Source: Enterobacter sp. Ag1 (GTDB lineage: Bacteria > Pseudomonadota > Gammaproteobacteria > Enterobacterales > Enterobacteriaceae). From it: a DNA stretch of 47,501 nucleotides. The notes under the pieces are model-generated. The model was given only the letters and a program-made list of their open reading frames with translations. It ran no database searches and was not told the DNA's origin. A program made the position numbers and the translations under genes. Below are positions 42,575-47,501 of this stretch, in pieces. The stretch lies in NCBI GenBank assembly GCA_000277545.1, contig AKXM01000017.1:1-47501 (forward strand), in the 5' to 3' direction. Position 1 is the first letter of the stretch; the number at the start of each line of letters is the position of its first letter.

Positions 42575-43282
42575 TTAACTCGTTTCGAGAGCGAACACTT
42601 CAAAACCGTGTTCTGTGACGCGCCAGCGAACGTTAAAGTCCAGCAGCAGAACGGCGTAAGTTTTCCCGACATCTTCACCTTTACGATAGGCAGGACGAGG
42701 GTCCTGAGCAAGCACCTGACTGATAAAACGCGCAAGATGCGGATAGCGTTTTTCCAGCCCGGTCAACTGATGCTGCACTTCTGGTGTAAACATCACAGGC
42801 ATGTCCGCCTGCGGAGCCTGCTTTGCATAGCCAGCACGTGCGTCCGGCACGGCTTCTGCAAATGGCAGGTACGGTTTGATATCTACAATGGGCGTGCCAT
42901 CCACCAAATCCAGACTGCCGAGCTGTAAGATCACTTCATCTTTTTGGCAACGAATACCTTTAAGCTCAACCAGCGACATGCCGATTGGATTCGGGCGAAA
43001 CGTGGAACGCGTAGCAAACACGCCCATTCGCGCGTTGCCGCCAAGCCGGGGAGGACGTACGGTTGGGCGCCAGCCGCCCTCCATCGTTTGGTGAAAGACA
43101 AACAGCAGCCACAGATGGCTAAACCCTTCCAGCCCACGCACGGCATCGGCCTGGTTGTAAGGCGCAAGCAGATGCAGTTCACCGCCGCCATCTTTGATCA
43201 GACCGGGCTGACGCGGGACGGCGAACTTTTCTTTATAAGGGGAGCGAATAACGCCTATTTGTGCAAATTGAAATGGGGTCAT
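42575..43282 (-). CDS. trmO: tRNA (N6-threonylcarbamoyladenosine(37)-N6)-methyltransferase TrmO
   Basis: TrmO (TsaA, YaeB) methylates the N6 of t6A37 in tRNA-Thr(GGU) with SAM. It has the single beta-barrel of the TsaA/UPF0066 family: QIGVIRSPYKEKFAVPRQPG (about 7-26), GVFATRSTFRPNPIGMSLVEL (split about 87-107) and LGSLDLVDGTPIVDIKPYLP (split). The start at 43282 gives 235 residues as in E. coli; the frame is open upstream to 43333 but that overlaps rcsF. The ATG overlaps the rcsF TGA (ATGA), so it is translated coupled to rcsF. Confidence 0.95.
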   Translation of the reverse strand: MTPFQFAQIGVIRSPYKEKFAVPRQPGLIKDGGGELHLLAPYNQADAVRGLEGFSHLWLLFVFHQTMEGGWRPTVRPPRLGGNARMGVFATRSTFRPNPIGMSLVELKGIRCQKDEVILQLGSLDLVDGTPIVDIKPYLPFAEAVPDARAGYAKQAPQADMPVMFTPEVQHQLTGLEKRYPHLARFISQVLAQDPRPAYRKGEDVGKTYAVLLLDFNVRWRVTEHGFEVFALETS

Positions 43283-43683
43283 TGCGCCGAAACTTGCAGC
43301 GCGGAGCCAACGCAAACGGCCTGACGGTAGCACCCTGGCGTGCCGGTGGTGATGTCGCAGCTGTGCTGCAGGACCGCATTGGCTTTCATTTTGGAGGCAT
43401 TAATCTGCATGCGTTTACGCGCTGTCGGGATATTCGGGGGAGAATCCTGATTGCTTGCCTGGCAAGACTCGCCGCTGACTTCGCCTAAATCACGGAACGG
43501 TTTACCCACCAAGTCTTCTGCGTTGGTGTAGATTCTGACCGGAACAGGGCGAGGCGCTTTCGGTTTCTCTGTTTCTGTCTTCGGCGCAGCTGCCGTGCTT
43601 TGAACGGGTTCTACTGGGGATCTGCTTAGCATTGAACAGCCGCTCAGCGCGAAGGCTAATAAACAGATCGGTAAAGCACGCAT
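43279..43683 (-). CDS. rcsF: Outer-membrane lipoprotein RcsF, Rcs stress sensor
   Basis: RcsF senses lipopolysaccharide and peptidoglycan damage from the outer membrane and turns on the Rcs phosphorelay through IgaA; BamA loads it into outer-membrane protein complexes. It has a lipobox LSGC with lipid cysteine at residue 16, a proline-rich linker (about 20-50) and a folded domain with four cysteines (SCQASN, HSCDI, PGCYRQ, AVCVG) matching the known C74-C118 and C109-C124 disulfides. The 134 residues equal E. coli. trmO overlaps its stop. Confidence 0.96.
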   Translation of the reverse strand: MRALPICLLAFALSGCSMLSRSPVEPVQSTAAAPKTETEKPKAPRPVPVRIYTNAEDLVGKPFRDLGEVSGESCQASNQDSPPNIPTARKRMQINASKMKANAVLQHSCDITTGTPGCYRQAVCVGSALQVSAQ

Positions 43684-43742
43684 AATATTTCCTCAATGAA
43701 TGTAAAACGGGGAACATTGAAGCAAGCTCGAACCAAAATAAC

Positions 43743-43766
43743 AAGGCGGGCTTGCGCCCGCCTTTA
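43743..43766 (-). terminator. Terminator after metQ
   Basis: AAGGCGGGC (43743-43751) and GCCCGCCTT (43756-43764) pair around a four-base loop about 30 bases after the metQ stop; the following U-run is short. Confidence 0.65.
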
Positions 43767-43796
43767 ATTATTTACGTAAAACTGAAGAATGGAAAC

Positions 43797-44612
43797 TTAC
43801 CAGCCTTTAACCGCGCCGCCGTTAAAGACTTTGTTAGCCGCTTCGTTCACTTCGTCAGACTGATAGGCCTGAACGAACTTCTTCACGTTTTCTGCATCTT
43901 TGTTGTCTTCACGAGAAACGATCAGGTTCACGTAAGGCGAGTTTTTGTCTTCAACGAAGATACCGTCTTTCGCTGGTGTCAGGCCAATCTGGCTAGCGTA
44001 AGTGGTGTTGATGATGGCCAGAGCAATCTGCGCATCGTCAAGAGAACGCGGCAGTTGCGGTGCTTCCAGCTCAACCAGTTTCAGATTTTTTGGGTTCTCG
44101 GTGACATCCAGCACGGTTGGCAACAGACCAACGCCGTCTTTCAGTTTGATCAGACCTTCTTTCTGCAGCAGCAGCAGAGAACGGCCGAGGTTAGTCGGGT
44201 CGTTTGGCAGTGCTACCTGAGAACCCGGCTGCAGTTCAGCCAGTGATTTGATTTTTTTGGAGTAGCCGGCAATTGGATAAACAAAGGTATTGCCTACGGA
44301 AACCAGCTTATAACCACGATCTTTGATCTGCTGATCCAGGTAAGGTTTGTGCTGGAAGGCGTTAACGTCGATATCGCCTTTGCTGAGTGCTTCGTTTGGC
44401 AGGACATAGTCGGTAAAGGTCACCAGCTCAACATCGAGGCCATACTTCTCTTTAGCCACTTTCTGAGCCACTTCCGCAACCTGCTGCTCAGCGCCAGCAA
44501 TCACGCCGACTTTAATGTGGTTTGGATCTTTCTCTTCCTGACCGCAACCCACCAGGGCCAGAGAGCCAATCAGAGCGCCGACCGCGGCGAACGTTTTAAA
44601 GTTAAAAGCCAT
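43797..44612 (-). CDS. metQ: D-Methionine-binding lipoprotein MetQ
   Basis: MetQ is the substrate-binding protein of the MetNIQ methionine importer, tethered to the inner membrane by lipid. The lipobox LVGC puts the lipid cysteine at residue 23. The NlpA-family fold is shown by IKVGVIAGAEQQVAEVAQKVAK, ALSKGDIDVNAFQHKPYLDQQ and LPNDPTNLGRSLLLLQKEGLIKL, each in part. The 271 residues equal E. coli. It is the last gene of metN-metI-metQ, a 30-base gap after metI. Confidence 0.96.
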   Translation of the reverse strand: MAFNFKTFAAVGALIGSLALVGCGQEEKDPNHIKVGVIAGAEQQVAEVAQKVAKEKYGLDVELVTFTDYVLPNEALSKGDIDVNAFQHKPYLDQQIKDRGYKLVSVGNTFVYPIAGYSKKIKSLAELQPGSQVALPNDPTNLGRSLLLLQKEGLIKLKDGVGLLPTVLDVTENPKNLKLVELEAPQLPRSLDDAQIALAIINTTYASQIGLTPAKDGIFVEDKNSPYVNLIVSREDNKDAENVKKFVQAYQSDEVNEAANKVFNGGAVKGW

Positions 44613-44642
44613 GTCCTTTTCCTTGTATGAATGCAGTTGTGT

Positions 44643-45296
44643 TTATTTGTGTGTAACAGCCCGGACGATACGATCGCCAGAGAATTGAATTAAGTAAACC
44701 AGCACGACCAGCAGAACCAGTACGGTATTCATTACGGTAGCGTTGTAGCCGATGTACCCGTACTGATAGCCAATCTGCCCCAGACCACCGGCACCGACGG
44801 CACCACCCATAGCAGAATAGCCCACTAAAGTGATAAGGGTAATCGTCGCGGCATTGACCAGGCCTGGAAGCGCTTCTGGAAGCAGTACTTTACGAATGAT
44901 TTGCAGCGGCGTAGCGCCCATCGCGCGTGAAGCTTCAATCAGGCCGGTTGGAATTTCCAGCAGGGCATTTTCAACCATACGCGCAATAAACGGCGCGGCA
45001 CCAACGGTCAACGGAACGATAGCCGCTTGCAGGCCGATAGATGTTCCTACGATGACGCGAGTAAAAGGGATCATCCAGACAAGCAGGATAATGAATGGAA
45101 TAGAACGGAAAATGTTAACGATCGCCGAGAGGCTGCGGTAAAGCTTCGCATTGGCGCTGATTTGCCCAGGACGAGTGATGTAAAGCAGCACGCCGACTGG
45201 CAGACCGAGCACAAATCCGAAGAAACCGGAAACAAAGGTCATGGCCAACGTTTCATATACGCCGCGAGCCAGTAACCAAATCATTGCTTCAGACAT
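44643..45296 (-). CDS. metI: Methionine ABC transporter permease MetI
   Basis: MetI is the five-span inner-membrane permease of the methionine importer. The 217 residues equal E. coli. The ABC coupling helix is in [22 protein letters not shown] (split; about 131-152), which docks to MetN. It starts at 45296 and overlaps the end of metN by 8 bases. Confidence 0.96.
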   Translation of the reverse strand: MSEAMIWLLARGVYETLAMTFVSGFFGFVLGLPVGVLLYITRPGQISANAKLYRSLSAIVNIFRSIPFIILLVWMIPFTRVIVGTSIGLQAAIVPLTVGAAPFIARMVENALLEIPTGLIEASRAMGATPLQIIRKVLLPEALPGLVNAATITLITLVGYSAMGGAVGAGGLGQIGYQYGYIGYNATVMNTVLVLLVVLVYLIQFSGDRIVRAVTHK

Positions 45297-46320
45297 AACC
45301 CAGCACCTCTACTTTCACGTGTTGCTCCTGCAGCCAGGCAATAGCCGCTTGCGTATCTTTTGGCTCGCCGTGCATTTCACACAGCATGATGCCGAACTTC
45401 ACGCCACCGGCATAATCCATCTGCGCGCTAATAATGTTGCTGTTCACGTTGAAGGTACGTGCTGTTTCTGAGAGCAGTGGGGCATCGACCGACTGGCCAG
45501 TGAACTCCAGGCGTAATAAAGGTACCGCATTTTCTTTATGCTCTGCGTTCAGACGCTGCGCGTAATCTTCCGGCACGTCGAGGTGCAGTGTGGACTGAAT
45601 AAACTGCTGCGCCAGAGGCGTTTTCGGATGGGAGAACACTTCGCTCACCGTATCCTGCTCAATAAGCTCGCCGTTGCTGATCACGGCCACGCAGTCACAA
45701 ATACGTTTGACCACATCCATCTCGTGGGTGATAAGCAGAATGGTCAGGCCCAGGCGGCGGTTAATGTCTTTCAGCAGCTCCAGAATGGAGCGGGTCGTGG
45801 CTGGGTCCAACGCGCTGGTAGCTTCGTCACACAGCAGGACCTTTGGGTTGCTGGCAAGCGCACGAGCAATCGCGACGCGCTGCTTCTGACCGCCGGAAAG
45901 GTTTGCAGGCCAGGCATCGTGCTTTTCACCTAAACCAACTAAGTCCAGTAGCTCGGTAACGCGACGTTTAATCTCTTCTTTTGGCGTGTTATCCAACTCG
46001 AGCGGCAGAGCGACGTTACCAAAAACGGTACGCGAAGAAAGCAGATTAAAGTGCTGGAAGATCATACCGATCTGGCGGCGGGCTTTGGTTAACTGGGTTT
46101 CAGAAAGCGTTGTCAGGTCCTGACCGTCAACCAGAACTGAACCTTCGGTTGGACGTTCAAGCAGGTTTACACAGCGGATAAGGGTGCTTTTCCCCGCACC
46201 GGACGCGCCAATCACGCCATAAATTTGCCCGGCAGGTACGTGCAGACTGACATTGTTCAATGCCTGTATGCTGCGGTTTCCCTGCTGGAACACCTTGGTG
46301 ATATTTGAAAGTTTAATCAT
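45289..46320 (-). CDS. metN: Methionine ABC transporter ATPase MetN
   Basis: MetN powers methionine import. Walker [10 protein letters not shown] (about 38-46), Q-loop FQHFNLL, signature [15 protein letters not shown] (about 140-154), Walker [13 protein letters not shown] and the H-loop LLITHE are all present. The C-terminal NIL domain (about 265-343) binds methionine and shuts the pump when the cell is full. The 343 residues equal E. coli. MetJ operators lie upstream. Confidence 0.97.
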   Translation of the reverse strand: MIKLSNITKVFQQGNRSIQALNNVSLHVPAGQIYGVIGASGAGKSTLIRCVNLLERPTEGSVLVDGQDLTTLSETQLTKARRQIGMIFQHFNLLSSRTVFGNVALPLELDNTPKEEIKRRVTELLDLVGLGEKHDAWPANLSGGQKQRVAIARALASNPKVLLCDEATSALDPATTRSILELLKDINRRLGLTILLITHEMDVVKRICDCVAVISNGELIEQDTVSEVFSHPKTPLAQQFIQSTLHLDVPEDYAQRLNAEHKENAVPLLRLEFTGQSVDAPLLSETARTFNVNSNIISAQMDYAGGVKFGIMLCEMHGEPKDTQAAIAWLQEQHVKVEVLGYV

Positions 46321-46377
46321 TGAGTTATTTATTATCGTATCTGTATTAGCCGTGGAATTTTCTGCTACCAGTAACCA

Positions 46378-46405
46378 AAGTTACCGTAATCGATATGGAT
46401 GTTAA
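46378..46405 (-). promoter_or_regulatory. Candidate metN promoter
   Basis: On the minus strand TTAACA (46405-46400), a 16-bp spacer and TAACTT (46383-46378) form a promoter whose -35 lies inside the MetJ operator, so bound MetJ would block it. Confidence 0.45.
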
Positions 46406-46420
46406 GGCATCCAGACGTCT
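46397..46420. promoter_or_regulatory. MetJ operator (tandem met boxes)
   Basis: AGACGTCT at 46413-46420 is a perfect 8-bp met box. The adjacent AGGCATCC (46405-46412) matches 5 of 8 and GGATGTTA (46397-46404) 4 of 8, in the tandem phase MetJ needs. With SAM bound, MetJ would repress metNIQ. Confidence 0.8.
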
Positions 46421-46508
46421 AAATCAATCAGCGAGTGAAGGACTGTTCTCTCCTTATTACTAAATCATGCGATACTAAACGTCATTAACCCGTTTCAGGA
46501 GTTCTCAA

Positions 46509-47069
46509 GTGGCACAGTCCGTACCCGCTATTTTTCTCGACCGCGATGGCACCATTAATGTCGATCATGGCTATGTATATGAAGTTGACCGATTCGAGTT
46601 TATTGATGGTGTTATAGAAGCAATGCGCGAATTAAAAGAGATGGGCTTTGCTCTGGTGCTGGTGACTAACCAGTCCGGCATTGCGCGCGGGATGTTCACC
46701 GAGGCTGACTTTGAAAACCTGACCGAATGGATGGACTGGTCGCTGGCGGACCGCGGCGTCGATCTCGACGGCATCTATTATTGCCCTCATCACCCGGATG
46801 GGAGCGTGAAAGAGTTTAGCCAGACTTGTGACTGTCGTAAGCCGCAGCCTGGCATGCTGATTTCTGCCCGTGACTTCCTGCACATTGATATGGCTTCTTC
46901 TTATATGGTCGGCGATAAAATTGAAGATATGCAGGCTGGTGCTGCCGCAATGGTGGGGACTAAAGTGCTGGTTCGCACCGGCAAACCAGTGACAGAAGCA
47001 GGTGAGGCGGCCGCAGATGTGGTTATTAATAGCCTCGCAGACCTGCCAAAACTCATCAAAAAGCGCTAA
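46509..47069 (+). CDS. gmhB: D-glycero-beta-D-manno-heptose-1,7-bisphosphate 7-phosphatase
   Basis: GmhB removes the 7-phosphate in the ADP-heptose pathway that supplies lipopolysaccharide inner-core heptose. It is a HAD phosphatase: [14 protein letters not shown] (nucleophile Asp near residue 11), [10 protein letters not shown], and a zinc loop with YCPHHP and TCDCRKP cysteines/histidines. It has 186 residues against 191 in E. coli. Start is GTG at 46509 behind AGGAG. It is divergent from metN. The following 378 bases to the 16S gene hold the ribosomal RNA promoters and leader. Confidence 0.96.
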   Translation: MAQSVPAIFLDRDGTINVDHGYVYEVDRFEFIDGVIEAMRELKEMGFALVLVTNQSGIARGMFTEADFENLTEWMDWSLADRGVDLDGIYYCPHHPDGSVKEFSQTCDCRKPQPGMLISARDFLHIDMASSYMVGDKIEDMQAGAAAMVGTKVLVRTGKPVTEAGEAAADVVINSLADLPKLIKKR

Positions 47070-47124
47070 AAATAAGCGTTTCGCCTAAAAAATAGCCTAT
47101 CAGAAAGTTTTTTCAAATTAGGGG

Positions 47125-47152
47125 TTGTCAGGCTCTGAGAACTCCCTATAAT
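47125..47152 (+). promoter_or_regulatory. rRNA operon promoter P1
   Basis: TTGTCA (47125-47130) and TATAAT (47147-47152) are separated by 16 bp, with an A/T-rich upstream (UP-like) stretch at about 47087-47120 and a GC-rich discriminator, as in E. coli rrn P1. Fis sites usually lie further upstream; I did not verify any. Confidence 0.88.
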
Positions 47153-47234
47153 GCGCCTCCACTGACACGGCGAAGCGGCTTCGAAAGCGGCTTCACAACC
47201 CGGTAGTCAGTCAGACGAAAGCGAAAATAAACGC

Positions 47235-47262
47235 TTGACTCTGAAAGAGGGAAGCGTAATAT
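47235..47262 (+). promoter_or_regulatory. rRNA operon promoter P2
   Basis: TTGACT (47235-47240) and TAATAT (47257-47262) with a 16-bp spacer, about 110 bases below P1, match rrn P2. Confidence 0.85.
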
Positions 47263-47272
47263 ACGCCACCTC

Positions 47273-47314
47273 GAGTTAGCAAGCGAAAGCGACTAACTCA
47301 CTGCTCTTTAACAA
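47273..47314 (+). promoter_or_regulatory. rRNA leader antitermination site (boxB-boxA)
   Basis: GAGTTAG (47273-47279) and CTAACTC (47293-47299) form the boxB stem, followed by boxA TGCTCTTTAACAA (47302-47314), the NusB/NusE binding site for antitermination. Confidence 0.88.
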
Positions 47315-47447
47315 TTTATCAGACAATCTGTGTGGGCACTCGCAGGATTGATATCTCAGCATCTTCGGATGCAAACAAATATCAAGTCTTGAAGAGTGAC
47401 TACTGATTTTATAAACAGTTTTAATTCTTTGAGCATCAAACACTTTT

Positions 47448-47501
47448 AAATTGAAGAGTTTGATCATGGCTCAGATTGAACGCTGGCGGCAGGCCTAACA
47501 C
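47448..47501 (+). rRNA. rrsH: 16S ribosomal RNA, 5' end only
   Basis: The sequence from AAATTGAAGAGTTTGATC matches the start of enterobacterial 16S rRNA, including the universal 27F primer site region. Only 54 bases are in the window. The position after gmhB corresponds to rrnH in E. coli, which is the basis for the symbol. Confidence 0.95.

Overview
This window is a chromosomal core segment of a member of the Enterobacteriaceae. Gene order and protein sequence follow the Escherichia coli 3.6-4.8 min region almost gene for gene: hemL, clcA, erpA, yadS, btuF, mtnN, dgt, degP, yaeH, dapD, glnD, map, rpsB, tsf, pyrH, frr, dxr, uppS, cdsA, rseP, bamA, skp, lpxD, fabZ, lpxA, lpxB, rnhB, dnaE, accA, ldcC, yaeR, tilS, rof, yaeP, yaeQ, arfB, nlpE, proS, trmO, rcsF, metQ, metI, metN, gmhB, and then the start of a ribosomal RNA operon in the rrnH position. 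The proteins are close to but not identical with the E. coli ones, and several E. coli genes are missing at their usual places (cdaR, yaeI, yaeF, and fhuB beside hemL). The organism is therefore another enterobacterial genus, which I cannot name from the sequence alone.

Layout. Bases 1-271 hold the end of an IS481-family insertion sequence that runs off the left edge. A GC-rich palindromic intergenic repeat separates it from hemL. From 360 to 13202 there are small units for haem (hemL), chloride/proton exchange (clcA), iron-sulfur assembly (erpA), vitamin B12 capture and purine salvage (yadS-btuF-mtnN), dGTP hydrolysis (dgt), periplasmic proteolysis (degP), lysine/peptidoglycan precursor synthesis (dapD) and nitrogen sensing (glnD). 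From 13267 to 17657 lie map and the translation genes rpsB-tsf-pyrH-frr. From 17828 to 33925 is the long envelope-biogenesis cluster: isoprenoid (dxr, uppS), phospholipid (cdsA), sigma-E activation (rseP), outer-membrane protein assembly (bamA, skp) and lipid A (lpxD-fabZ-lpxA-lpxB), ending in rnhB, dnaE and accA. From 34041 to 43683 are ldcC, yaeR, tilS with an additional small c-type cytochrome gene, yaeP-rof, yaeQ-arfB, nlpE, proS and rcsF-trmO. The right end has the MetJ-controlled methionine importer metNIQ, gmhB, and rRNA promoters P1 and P2 with the first 54 bases of 16S rRNA.

Many genes belong to one theme, building and monitoring the cell envelope. NlpE (Cpx pathway), RcsF (Rcs pathway) and RseP (sigma-E pathway) are stress-signalling proteins. 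DegP carries a clear sigma-E promoter. BamA, Skp and DegP handle outer-membrane proteins, and LpxD/FabZ/LpxA/LpxB build lipid A.

I found no undescribed multi-gene system. The parts that depart from the E. coli plan are the IS481-family end with duplicated 22-bp motifs, its insertion beside or into a palindromic repeat next to hemL, the missing cdaR, yaeI and yaeF genes, a c-type cytochrome gene overlapping the end of tilS, a near-perfect 23-bp inverted repeat upstream of dapD, and a possible very short transcript between dxr and uppS.
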